Below, one piece after another: positions 1 through 7,917 of a stretch of DNA of 64,000 bases (the stretch's first letter is position 1; each line of letters opens with the position of its first letter). The notes beneath the pieces are model-generated. The model saw only the letters and a list, made by a program, of their open reading frames with translations, was not told the DNA's origin and ran no database searches. A program made the translations under genes and the position numbers. The stretch is from the NCBI GenBank assembly GCA_036268775.1, contig DATATM010000012.1:248001-312000 (forward strand), written 5' to 3'. This DNA comes from DASZIT01 sp036268775. GTDB taxonomy: Bacteria > Actinomycetota > Acidimicrobiia > Acidimicrobiales > RAAP-2.

Positions 1-46
1 CCCCTGCCCGTATCCCCTTGTACGCGACTCAGAAAGGGTCTGACCG

Positions 47-631
47 ATGGCTTTCATTTCATTTCCCCGTTTGCACCAATTGTCGGGTGCCCACAAGCTG
101 ATTGCCGTGGGCGCCTTTGCCGCGGTGGTGGCGGCGGCCGGTTGCACCTCGGGGTCGGCGGCGCCGTCTTCGACCTCCGCGGCGGCGGCCTCGGGGGCCT
201 CGAGCGGGAGCCCGGCGACCGTCACGGCCGCCACCAAGGGCTCATTGGGGTCGGTGCTCGCCAATGCGCAGGGTATGACCCTGTACCGCTACACCCCTGA
301 TGCCCCCGGGGTCTCCAACTGCACCGGTGGATGTGCCACCGCCTGGCCCCCGCTGGAGTTGGCGCCGGGAGTCACCACCCCGGTGGCCGGCAAGGGCGTG
401 GACGGACTGGGGACCGTCAAGCGGGCTGACGGATCGCTTCAGGTGACCTACGACAAGATGCCCCTCTACACCTTCACCGGTGATTCGAGAGCCACCGACG
501 CCAAGGGCCAGGGGCTCGACGGCACCTGGTTCGTGATCAAGTCGGGCGCCAGTGGCGCCAGCGGCGGAGCCACCGCCACCACCAAGGCGCCGACCACCGC
601 GGCTCCCTCCGGCGGGGGTTATGGCTATTAG
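47..631 (+). CDS. Secreted-repeat lipoprotein (COG4315 / Lipoprotein_15 type)
   Basis: Exported lipoprotein of 194 residues. The N-terminus has a hydrophobic signal followed by a lipobox-like AAAGC, so Cys33 is the likely lipidated residue. After a low-complexity Ala/Ser linker come two copies of the secreted-repeat motif: one with GMTLYRYTPD and a Cys pair (NCTGGC) leading into AWPPL, the second with MPLYTFTGD ending in GTWFVI. This matches the family of predicted lipoproteins with Yx(F/W)xxD repeats, whose function is unknown. The C-terminus is Ala/Thr/Gly-rich. An AAGGG ribosome site lies 8 bases before the ATG. The ECF sigma / anti-sigma pair follows on the same strand and may control it, as sigma K controls surface antigens in mycobacteria, but this is inference. 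Confidence 0.8.
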   Translation: MAFISFPRLHQLSGAHKLIAVGAFAAVVAAAGCTSGSAAPSSTSAAAASGASSGSPATVTAATKGSLGSVLANAQGMTLYRYTPDAPGVSNCTGGCATAWPPLELAPGVTTPVAGKGVDGLGTVKRADGSLQVTYDKMPLYTFTGDSRATDAKGQGLDGTWFVIKSGASGASGGATATTKAPTTAAPSGGGYGY

Positions 632-807
632 CCCGAACGCGGTGGTGGTCGGTCTTATTCGGGGCGGCCCACCTGGTGGGGCGCGAGATCGGCCAGCCCC
701 CGGTGCATGACGCCTGCATCACTGACGATCTCCGCCCGGGTGTCCGGTTGGCGCCGTCTCCGGATACCGTGTTTTCCGAGGGGCCCCGCCGGTCGGGGCC
801 GACAGCC

Positions 808-1308
808 GTGACAACTGATGAAATTGGACTGCGCGCCGCTTTCGTCGCCCACAGCGGTGAGCTGGTGGCCTTCGCCCGCCGGTCGTTGGGGGATGCGCAG
901 CTGGCCGAAGAGGCCGCCCAGGAGACCTTCGTACGCGCCTGGCGGCACCGGGACCGGTTCGATCCGTCGCTGGGGTCCATGCGCACCTGGCTGTTTGCCA
1001 TCGAGCGCCGCCTGGTCATCGACCTGGCCCGGTCCCGGGCCATCCGGAGAACCGAGGTGCTGCCCGCCGACACCGAAGAGCCCGACGACGGCATCGCCCG
1101 GGCCATGCAGGCCTGGCAGGTGGAAGAGGCGATCCGCCGGCTCCGTGACGAGCACCGTCATGTCCTGGTGGAGATCTACTACCGGGGCCGGCCGAGTCGA
1201 AGCGTGGCCGAGGAGCTCGGCATCCCCGACGGCACTGTCCGCAGCCGGCTCTTCTATGCGCTGAAGGCGCTCAAGCTGGTTCTCCAAGAGATGGGATGGG
1301 AAGAATGA
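808..1308 (+). CDS. ECF-family RNA polymerase sigma factor
   Basis: Sigma-70 family factor of the extracytoplasmic-function type, about 166 residues from a GTG start. Region 2 is recognisable by LAEEAAQETFVRAWRH and by RTWLFAIERRLVIDLAR. Region 4 is the helix-turn-helix RSVAEELGIPDGTVRSRLFYALKAL. An in-frame start at 676 would add 44 residues without family similarity, so the GTG at 808, just before the conserved core, is preferred. The stop overlaps the start of the anti-sigma gene as ATGA, so the two are co-translated and form a sigma / anti-sigma switch. The inducing signal cannot be read from the sequence. Confidence 0.85.
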   Translation: MTTDEIGLRAAFVAHSGELVAFARRSLGDAQLAEEAAQETFVRAWRHRDRFDPSLGSMRTWLFAIERRLVIDLARSRAIRRTEVLPADTEEPDDGIARAMQAWQVEEAIRRLRDEHRHVLVEIYYRGRPSRSVAEELGIPDGTVRSRLFYALKALKLVLQEMGWEE

Positions 1309-1961
1309 GCCCGGCCGACTGCGACCGCTGGCGAGGTCTGCAGGCGATGCACGCCATCGGTCGGCTGGATGCCCAGGAAGAAGCCGAGCTTCGTGCCCAC
1401 CTGGCCGGTTGTTCGGAGTGCCAGGTGGAGTCGGCGGAACTGGCCGGCGTGGAGTCCGCTCTCCGGCTGGCCGACGTCGCCCATCTCGATGATGCCGACG
1501 ATCTGGCCATCCCCCTGCAGTCCGCCCGGTGGGAGCAGCTCCAGAGGGAACGGCACCGACGGCTGGGGAGGACGGCCACCCGCTGGGCGACGGCGGGGAT
1601 GGCGGCGGCGGCGGTGGCGGCCATCGCCCTGGTGGTGGTGTCCATCCAGCAGCCCTCCACCCCGACCAAGACAGTGGCCCTCAGTGGCACGTCGGGGGTC
1701 CACGCCTCAGTGGTGCTGACCGCCAAGGCCTGGGGGACCCAGGCCACCTTCCAGGAGTCGGGTCAGAAGGCCGGCCAGGTCTGGACGGTGTCGATGGAGA
1801 CGTCGCCCGGTTCCTGGTGGGTGGCCGGCAGCTACCGGACAGTGGGCCCCAACGGTTCTGTGCAGGTGGTGATGGCCTGTGCGATTCCCGCCAATCGAAT
1901 CACCCACATCTGGGTGAGCGACGGCTCCGGTCACACCGTGCTGCGCGGCTACGTGCAATAG
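1305..1961 (+). CDS. Transmembrane anti-sigma factor with zinc-finger motif
   Basis: Partner of the preceding sigma factor. The N-terminal cytoplasmic domain carries the HxxxCxxC anti-sigma zinc motif (HLAGCSEC). One membrane segment lies at about residues 95-115 (an Ala-rich stretch then IALVVVSI). The extracytoplasmic part of about 100 residues ends in a RskA-like beta domain (WTVSMETSPGSWWVAGSYRTV...HIWVSDGSGH). ATGs at 1296 and 1305 are both possible; 1305 is chosen because it forms the ATGA overlap with the sigma stop. The family normally releases its sigma factor after a redox signal or regulated proteolysis; which applies here is unknown. Confidence 0.83.
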   Translation: MSPADCDRWRGLQAMHAIGRLDAQEEAELRAHLAGCSECQVESAELAGVESALRLADVAHLDDADDLAIPLQSARWEQLQRERHRRLGRTATRWATAGMAAAAVAAIALVVVSIQQPSTPTKTVALSGTSGVHASVVLTAKAWGTQATFQESGQKAGQVWTVSMETSPGSWWVAGSYRTVGPNGSVQVVMACAIPANRITHIWVSDGSGHTVLRGYVQ

Positions 1962-1974
1962 GGCCGCCGAGGAG

Positions 1975-2181
1975 TCAGGCGACCTGGGCCGATTCGCTTC
2001 CCAATGAGACCACGTCCCCCGGGTGCAACTGGCGGCCCCGCCGGAGTTCCACCTCGCCGTTGACCCGCACCCCGCCGCCGGCGATCACCTGCCGGGCGTC
2101 GGAACCGCGGTCGACCAGGTCGGCGAGTTTGAGGAACTGCCCGAGCCGGATCATGCCGTCGGTGATGGCGACCTCCCGCAT
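1975..2181 (-). CDS. Small S4-domain RNA-binding protein
   Basis: A 68-residue protein that is almost entirely one S4 domain: IRLGQFLKLADLVDRGSDARQVI, then GGVRVNGEVELRRGRQLHPGDVV. It resembles the YbcJ / YaaA group of stand-alone S4 proteins that bind structured RNA such as rRNA or tRNA. Its ATG overlaps the stop of the upstream DUF488 gene (TGATG), so the two form a translationally coupled pair on the minus strand. The precise RNA target is not known. Confidence 0.82.
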   Translation of the reverse strand: MREVAITDGMIRLGQFLKLADLVDRGSDARQVIAGGGVRVNGEVELRRGRQLHPGDVVSLGSESAQVA

Positions 2182-2555
2182 CAGGCGACACCCCGGATGA
2201 CGTCGGCCAACACTGCGGCGGCGCTGATGTCGGCTTCCTTGGTGGCGGTGAGGAGGGTGACGGTCTGGTGTCGGGCCAGTTTGCTCAGCCGGTCGAGGAG
2301 GGTGGCCCGCTCCGGCTCCTCCAGCTCGGACCGGTAGCGGCGGGCGAACTCCTCGAAGCGCTCGGGAACATGGTCGTACCAGGTGCGCAGCCCGGTCGAC
2401 GGGGCAATCTCCTGGCACCATTCCTCCAAACCCGCCCGGTCTTTGGACACCCCCCGGGGCCAGAGCCGATCGACCAGCACCCGGGCCCCGTCGTCGGGTC
2501 GGGCATTCTCGTAGATGCGCCGGACCCGAACCTCCGGCCGATCGGAATCGGTCAC
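2181..2555 (-). CDS. DUF488 (YeaO-like) family protein
   Basis: About 124 residues, matching the YeaO-like DUF488 family: RRIYENA...ARVLVDRLWPRG near the start, then EEWCQEIAPST, a central ERFEEFARRYRSEL helix and a VTLLTATKE strand. The family has no settled function. The GTG at 2555 was chosen because the conserved domain begins a few residues later; the longer open frame upstream (to 2852) is compositionally unlike a protein and lacks similarity. Coupled by TGATG to the S4 gene downstream. Confidence 0.78.
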   Translation of the reverse strand: MTDSDRPEVRVRRIYENARPDDGARVLVDRLWPRGVSKDRAGLEEWCQEIAPSTGLRTWYDHVPERFEEFARRYRSELEEPERATLLDRLSKLARHQTVTLLTATKEADISAAAVLADVIRGVA

Positions 2556-2732
2556 CGTTCCCGGTCCGCGGAGGGATCGACGGCTCCGGCGCCGAGGTCG
2601 GATCGCTCCCACCGGGCCCGAAGACCCCCGTCCTGGCCGGCCAGCCCATCGAGGTGCACGTCCAAACGTACCCGAGGCGATCGGGGAGCCAGCCCACGGG
2701 CACCCCAACCGGCGGCCGCTAGGATTCGGGCG

Positions 2733-2900
2733 GTGATTGGTGACCAGGGGGGACACGACACCTTGGCGTCGGATGTGGGGGGTGACCCCGCCTGCTGGCT
2801 CCATCAGGTGTGCGACCGTTGCGGCGCACTGGTGGCAGGCGACGTCGAGCACGACTGCGCCGCCCGACCGGCGACATCGGCGGATGAGGCCGAGGCATGA
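2733..2900 (+). CDS. Small putative zinc-ribbon protein, 55 aa
   Basis: Short reading frame from GTG at 2733. It contains PACWLHQVCDRCGALV followed by HDC, a Cys pattern (CxxC plus further Cys) like half of a zinc ribbon. Its stop overlaps the ATG of the next gene as ATGA, which is the main support that it is translated. The rest is acidic and disordered-looking. No function can be assigned; tiny ribbon proteins of this kind are common in actinobacteria. Confidence 0.5.
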   Translation: MIGDQGGHDTLASDVGGDPACWLHQVCDRCGALVAGDVEHDCAARPATSADEAEA

Positions 2901-3526
2901 GGCGTCGACTCGAGGTTCCGAGGCTGGTCGGGAAGCTGGTCCGGGTCGAGCCCTTGGCCATGGACCATGCCGATGACCTGGCCGCCATCGCCGAGGACGA
3001 CCGCAGCACCTTCGGGTTCACCTGGGTGCCGCGCGGATCCGAGGAGATACGGCAGTACATCGACGCTCAGCTGGACCGGGCCGAACAGGGCGAGCTCATT
3101 CCCTTCGCCCAGATACGGCTCGCCGACGGGCGGTCGGTCGGGAGCACCTCGTTCCTGAACCTCCGGTTCAAGCCGGACCACCCCGACCCGTTCGCCGTCG
3201 AGATCGGTTGGACCTGGCTGGGCGCTTCTGCCCAGCGCACCGGCATCAACACCGAGACCAAGCTCCTGTTGCTCGAACACGCATTCGCCACCTGGTCGGT
3301 GGCCAGGGTCGATCTCAAGACCGACGCTCGCAACACCCGGTCCCGCCGGGCGATCGAAGCCCTCGGCGCTCAGTTCGAGGGAGTTTTGCGCAACTGGCAG
3401 CCCTCCCTGGTGGTGGGGGAGGAGGGCCGGTATCGCGACTCGGCGATCTTCTCCATCCTCGACTCCGAATGGCCGGCCACCGAGGCCCGGTTGCGCAAGC
3501 GGCTCAGCCCCTACGCCCTGGCCTGA
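2897..3526 (+). CDS. GNAT-family N-acetyltransferase (RimJ/RimL-like)
   Basis: 209 residues with the layout of the RimJ/RimL branch of GNAT enzymes. An N-terminal strand-helix (GKLVRVEPLAMDHADDLAAI) comes first. The acetyl-CoA region follows: EIGWTWLGASAQRTGINTE, then ALLEHAF-like helix LLLLEHAFAT and VDLKTDARNTRSRRAIEALGAQFEGVLR. The RTG...NTE segment sits where the pyrophosphate-binding loop is expected. Substrates of this branch include protein N-termini and small amines; none can be chosen here. Coupled to the 55-residue frame upstream by ATGA. Confidence 0.82.
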   Translation: MRRRLEVPRLVGKLVRVEPLAMDHADDLAAIAEDDRSTFGFTWVPRGSEEIRQYIDAQLDRAEQGELIPFAQIRLADGRSVGSTSFLNLRFKPDHPDPFAVEIGWTWLGASAQRTGINTETKLLLLEHAFATWSVARVDLKTDARNTRSRRAIEALGAQFEGVLRNWQPSLVVGEEGRYRDSAIFSILDSEWPATEARLRKRLSPYALA

Positions 3527-3599
3527 TCCCGACCCGGGGCCAACGGACCCTGACACCCGCCCGGCCACGGGGGAGCAGCGCAGGCCGGGAGCCATTTTT

Positions 3600-3686
<87 letters not shown>

Positions 3687-3849
3687 GAGCGACCGAATGA
3701 GATTACCCGAAGAACCCGAGCCCTCCCACCAGGGCATTCGCAATGAAGCCACTCAGTCTCCGGGATGTTTCCACCCACCAACTCCCGGAATCCAACAGAA
3801 CCGGCCCTACCTACGGGGGCGGTGTTTCCACCGATAGGCTGTGCCGAGC

Positions 3850-4506
3850 ATGGGACTTCAGAAGTTCGAAGGGCGCCTTGAGCGCATTGTTGACGGCACG
3901 TTCTCCAAAGCCTTTCGGGGTGAGTTGCATCCTGTGGAGATCGGCCGCCGACTCACCAGAGAAATGGACCTCCGGCGTCGGCTGGGCGTTCATGGGTTGA
4001 TCGCGCCCAATTACTTCGAAGTCGCCCTGTCCCCGGCCGAATTCGCTCGATTCGAGAGCTTTATCGATGCGCTGGTCCGGGAGCTGGAGGAAGCCGCCCG
4101 TGAGCATGCCCGGGCCGAGGACTACGTGTTCGTGGGCCCGGTGACCGTCACCGCGGTGGAGGATCCCGGCCAGCGGCGAGGCCGTTTTGCCATCCTGTCC
4201 GAGGTCCGGGAGGGCCCGGCCGGCCTGTCGGCGGCCTCCATCGTGTTGGCCGATGGCGAGCGAATTGTCCTGGGTCCCGAGCCGATCACCATCGGCCGGC
4301 TTCCGGAGAGCACCGTCGTCGTCACCGATCCCAACGCCAGCCGGCGTCATGCCGAGATCCGGCGGGTAGGGAACGATGTGGTGGTGGTGGACCTGAACTC
4401 CACCAATGGCACCCGGGTCAACGGTGCCGGCATTCAGGAGCGCAAGCTGGCTGATGGCGACGAAATCGTGGTCGGAACGACTTTTCTCCGATTCGAGACG
4501 TCGTGA
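3850..4506 (+). CDS. fhaA: FhaA: DUF3662 + FHA domain protein
   Basis: Cytoplasmic phosphothreonine-reading protein, 218 residues. The N-terminal domain (MGLQKFEGRLERIVDGTFSK, then GELHPVEIGRRLTREMD) is the DUF3662 module typical of FhaA. The C-terminal FHA domain spans roughly residues 125-215, with GRLPES, SRRHAEI and DLNSTNGTRVNG, where the Ser-Arg-His and Asn residues contact phospho-Thr. In mycobacteria FhaA binds phosphorylated partners of PknB and controls peptidoglycan precursor flow. An upstream GTG at 3841 is in frame, but homologues start at MGLQ. A TAGGCT hexamer lies 9 bases before this ATG and no ribosome site is visible, so the mRNA may be leaderless. First gene of the operon. 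Confidence 0.92.
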   Translation: MGLQKFEGRLERIVDGTFSKAFRGELHPVEIGRRLTREMDLRRRLGVHGLIAPNYFEVALSPAEFARFESFIDALVRELEEAAREHARAEDYVFVGPVTVTAVEDPGQRRGRFAILSEVREGPAGLSAASIVLADGERIVLGPEPITIGRLPESTVVVTDPNASRRHAEIRRVGNDVVVVDLNSTNGTRVNGAGIQERKLADGDEIVVGTTFLRFETS

Positions 4507-4529
4507 TGGCGGCGGGCTCCTGATTCCAT

Positions 4530-5033
4530 ATGCATCTGTTTCTCGTTTCGATTCCGGGGCCGACGAACAACACGCCCGTACTCCGTGCCCTCGAGTACGT
4601 CGTCATCCTGCTGTTGTGGCTGTTTTTCATGTGGGTGGTCCGGGCGGTATGGGTGGAAGTCCGGCCGCTGAAGCGGAAACGGCGGCGGGAGAAGGATGAC
4701 GAACTCGACCCGGCCATCGCCGGCAAATCCCGCAAGGGCAAACGTCTCCGGTTGCACGTGGTGCGTCCGGAGGAGCACACCGGACAGACCTACGAGATAG
4801 GGGCGGAAGTCACCGTGGGGAGGGCGGCCGGCTGCGGGGTTCCCATCGACTACGACACCTTCGCGTCGAACCTCCACGCCCGGCTGTTCCGCCTGGATGG
4901 GGACGTCTGGGTCGAGGACCTCGGTTCCACCAACGGCACCTGGGTGAATACCGAGCGGATCCTCGAACGCACCCGGATCGAAAAGGGCGACCTGCTGCAA
5001 GTGGGCGGCACCGTCTTCGAAGTCGGCAAGTGA
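4530..5033 (+). CDS. fhaB: FhaB/FipA: membrane-anchored FHA protein
   Basis: 167 residues. One membrane segment near residues 20-41 (ALEYVVILLLWLFFMWVVRAV) is followed by a basic linker (RPLKRKRRREKDD). A single cytoplasmic FHA domain occupies about residues 72-165, with VGRAAGCG, SNLHARLF and DLGSTNGTWVN. Note Asn-Leu-His in place of the more usual Ser-x-His recognition triplet start. Mycobacterial FhaB (FipA) links PknB phosphorylation to the division machinery. It sits 23 bases after fhaA and is one base short of touching pstP, so it is clearly in the same operon. Confidence 0.9.
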   Translation: MHLFLVSIPGPTNNTPVLRALEYVVILLLWLFFMWVVRAVWVEVRPLKRKRRREKDDELDPAIAGKSRKGKRLRLHVVRPEEHTGQTYEIGAEVTVGRAAGCGVPIDYDTFASNLHARLFRLDGDVWVEDLGSTNGTWVNTERILERTRIEKGDLLQVGGTVFEVGK

Positions 5034-5034
5034 C

Positions 5035-6333
5035 ATGACCGTTCTTCGATCCGGCTCCGCCTCCGACGTCGGCCTGGTGCGTTCCACCAATCAGGATCTC
5101 GCCCTCGAAACTTCCAGCCTGTTCGCGGTGGCCGACGGGATGGGTGGCCACGCCGGTGGCGAGGTGGCGTCGCGTTTGGCCATCGACGCGCTGACCGCGG
5201 CCTTCGGCCGCCAACCCACCGGGGTCGGGTTGGCTGACGCGGTGACCGCCGCCAACTCGGTGGTGTGGGAACACAGTCAAGAGAACGCCGACCTGCGGGG
5301 GATGGGCACCACCCTCACCGCGGTGGCCCTGGTCGACGAAGGCGGCCGCGACGTGCTGGCCCTGGTCAACGTGGGCGATTCGCGCTCCTACCGATTCCAC
5401 GATGGCGAGCTCACCCAGATCACCAACGACCACAGCCTGGCCGAAGAGATGGTCCTCAGCGGGGAGCTGACCGCGGCGGAGGCGGCCTTCCACCCCCACC
5501 GCCACATCCTCACCCGGGCACTGGGGGTGTCTCCGGAAGTCGATGTCGACGTCTGGCGGATCCGGCCCATTCGGGGGGAGCGATTCCTGCTCTGCAGTGA
5601 CGGCCTGACCAACGAGCTCGGGAACAACCAGATCATCGAAGTGCTGTCGAAGGTGGCCGATCCCCAGGCCGCCGCCGATCTATTGGTTCGGGCGGCCCGA
5701 ACCCATGGCGGGAGCGACAACATCACCGCGGTGGTCGTCGACGTCGTGGTCGGCGACGAGGACACCGGATCGGTCCCGGCGGTGGCCCCGATGTCGACCA
5801 AGTTCGTCGACCCGACCGGGGTGGCCGCCGATGGGCTGATCGCGGCGGCGCCGATGGCGGTTCCGGAGATCAAGATCCCCAACCGTCGGGACCGGCGCCG
5901 GGCCAAGCGCAAGGAGCGCCGGCGCAACCGAGGACGCCGGTTGATCACACTCCGGACGCTGCTCTTCGTCATCCTGTTCGTCGCCATCGTGGGAGCCGGG
6001 TACTACTCGGTGCGCTGGTACAACACCAACTCCTACTACGTCGGTCTCAACCAGAACGAGCTGGTGATCTACCAGGGCCGGATAGGGGGCTTCCTCTGGT
6101 ACAAGCCGGTGGAGGTGCAGCGCACCGGGGTGACCGTCGCGGATGTCGGGCAGACCTATCTGGGCGCTCTCAAGGCCGGGGTGGCGGAGTCGAGCCTGAC
6201 CAAGGCGGAGAACTACGTGAACAACGTGAAGATCACCTCCGCCAACGCCCCCACCACGGTCCTTCCGACCCAACAGCCCTCGACCACCACCACGTCGAGC
6301 ACGACAACGACCACCGCGCCGGGAACCCCCTGA
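5035..6333 (+). CDS. pstP: PstP: PP2C Ser/Thr protein phosphatase
   Basis: 432-residue membrane phosphatase that reverses PknB phosphorylation. The PP2C domain covers about residues 5-238. The metal ligands are visible in DGMGGH (Asp34), CSDG (Asp189) and GGSDN (Asp228). A very basic linker (RRDRRRAKRKERRRNRGRR) leads to one membrane helix at about 303-324 and an extracytoplasmic tail of about 105 residues that ends in a Thr-rich stretch. Manganese-dependent dephosphorylation is the family reaction. The stop overlaps the pbpA ATG by one base, where many actinobacteria have rodA instead. Confidence 0.93.
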   Translation: MTVLRSGSASDVGLVRSTNQDLALETSSLFAVADGMGGHAGGEVASRLAIDALTAAFGRQPTGVGLADAVTAANSVVWEHSQENADLRGMGTTLTAVALVDEGGRDVLALVNVGDSRSYRFHDGELTQITNDHSLAEEMVLSGELTAAEAAFHPHRHILTRALGVSPEVDVDVWRIRPIRGERFLLCSDGLTNELGNNQIIEVLSKVADPQAAADLLVRAARTHGGSDNITAVVVDVVVGDEDTGSVPAVAPMSTKFVDPTGVAADGLIAAAPMAVPEIKIPNRRDRRRAKRKERRRNRGRRLITLRTLLFVILFVAIVGAGYYSVRWYNTNSYYVGLNQNELVIYQGRIGGFLWYKPVEVQRTGVTVADVGQTYLGALKAGVAESSLTKAENYVNNVKITSANAPTTVLPTQQPSTTTTSSTTTTTAPGTP

Positions 6334-7883
6334 TGGAAAAGCGCATCCGCCGGCTGGGAATCTTCATGATGCTCTGCCTGGTGGCGCTGTTCGTGCAGCT
6401 CAACAACATCCAGGTGGTGAAAGCCAACTCGCTGGCCACCAACCCGGCCAACCCCCGGGTCCAGCTCATCGCCCGCAGCCAACCCCGGGGGGACATCATC
6501 TCGGCGGACGGGGTGACGCTGGCATCGTCGGTGCTGGCACCGCCGAAGAGCGTGGACAAGTACCAGCGGGTCTACAACCCCAACACCGCGGTCCTGTTCG
6601 CGCAGATCGTGGGCTACGACTCACCGAAATACGGCAACTTCAACGGGGTGGAGTCCGAGTACAACAACTTCCTGGTTGCCCACAACCGCCCAGTGAAGTC
6701 GATCCGTGACCTGCTGACCAACCAGACGGTGGTGGACAACGTCACCCTCACCATCAACTCCAACCTCCAACGGGAGGTGGCGCAAGCGGTCGACACCGGT
6801 GCCCCCGGGGTGAACGGGGCGGCGGCCGTGGTCCTCGACCCCACCACCGGGGCCGTCTTGGCGATGTATTCGAATCCAACCTTCGACCCGAACCCGTTGG
6901 TGTCGGCCAACCTGGATACGGAGACCGCCTATTGGAACGCCGAGAACAACAAGCAGCTGAACCCGGGGAACCCGCTCCGGGCCGGTACCTACAATCAGAT
7001 CAACCCGCCGGGCTCCAGCTTCAAGGTGGTCACCGCATCGGCTGTCCTCCAGGACCGACCCGATCTCGCCGCCATGACCTATCCGGTGGTCCCGTCGATC
7101 CCGCTGCCCGACACCGGGACTCCGCCCCAGGTGTTGACCAACTATCAGGGCGAACTCTGCGGTGGCACGCTCGAAGAGATTGTGATCCAGTCCTGCGACG
7201 CCGACTTTGCCTCCATCGGCCAACAGCTGGGCGCCACCGCGCTGGTCAGCCAGGCCCAGGCCTACGGATTCAACCAGCGGATCCCGCTCGACGTCCCCTC
7301 CGACACGGTGGCGCCGTCCAACTTCGGGACGGTGGCGGACTTCTCGCAGTCCGGCCAGAGCGGCATCCCCGGCCTGATGAAGTCGGCCATCGGCCAGCAG
7401 AACGTGTCCGCCTCCGCCCTGCAAATGGCCATGGTGGCCGGCACCGTGGCCAACGGCGGGGTGGAGATGACCCCCCACGTGATGGCCCAGATCCGCGACT
7501 CGCAGGGAAACCTGGTGGAGGCCTACACACCGAAGCCGTGGCAACGATCGATATCCAGTCAGACGGCGGCCACCCTCACCACCTTCATGCAGGGGGTCGT
7601 CACCAGCGGTACCGCCGCCGGCGTGGGCTTCCCGGCGAGCTGGAACGTGGCGGCCAAGACCGGTACCGCCCAGGTCGGCTCTTTTGGTCCGAACCCACTC
7701 CTCACCACTGACTGGCTGATTGCCTTCGCCAACAACGGCGCCTCCAAGGTGGCGGTAGCGGTGGTGCTGCCCAACCAGCCGGGGAGCGCCACCGGCGCCC
7801 AGTACTCCGGTCCGATTGTCAAAGAGATACTCCAGGACATCTTGGGAAACCAGACCCCAGCGAACGGAGGCGGCGGTCAATGA
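6333..7883 (+). CDS. pbpA: PbpA: class B penicillin-binding protein (transpeptidase)
   Basis: 516 residues, class B penicillin-binding protein of the FtsI/PbpA type, which cross-links peptidoglycan outside the membrane. The N-terminal signal anchor is at about residues 7-25, followed by the dimerisation domain with RGDIISADG. The transpeptidase domain has the active-site SxxK (PPGSSFK, Ser228, Lys231) and KTG (Lys442-Gly444). The second motif, normally SxN, reads SCD (Ser287-Asp289), a noticeable variant. Length and single anchor match mycobacterial PbpA. It follows pstP with a one-base overlap and precedes pknB. Confidence 0.92.
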   Translation: MEKRIRRLGIFMMLCLVALFVQLNNIQVVKANSLATNPANPRVQLIARSQPRGDIISADGVTLASSVLAPPKSVDKYQRVYNPNTAVLFAQIVGYDSPKYGNFNGVESEYNNFLVAHNRPVKSIRDLLTNQTVVDNVTLTINSNLQREVAQAVDTGAPGVNGAAAVVLDPTTGAVLAMYSNPTFDPNPLVSANLDTETAYWNAENNKQLNPGNPLRAGTYNQINPPGSSFKVVTASAVLQDRPDLAAMTYPVVPSIPLPDTGTPPQVLTNYQGELCGGTLEEIVIQSCDADFASIGQQLGATALVSQAQAYGFNQRIPLDVPSDTVAPSNFGTVADFSQSGQSGIPGLMKSAIGQQNVSASALQMAMVAGTVANGGVEMTPHVMAQIRDSQGNLVEAYTPKPWQRSISSQTAATLTTFMQGVVTSGTAAGVGFPASWNVAAKTGTAQVGSFGPNPLLTTDWLIAFANNGASKVAVAVVLPNQPGSATGAQYSGPIVKEILQDILGNQTPANGGGGQ

Positions 7884-7917
7884 GATCATTCGACAACCAG
7901 AATCGTAGGAATAGGCT

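Noticed and set aside
3766..3832. TGTTTCCACC direct repeat before fhaA (3766 and 3823)
   Set aside because: Two 10-base copies 57 bases apart could easily be chance and no regulator is suggested.
5388..5987. 199-codon minus-strand frame in pstP
   Set aside because: Ser/Arg-rich antisense frame of a gene with clear PP2C motifs.
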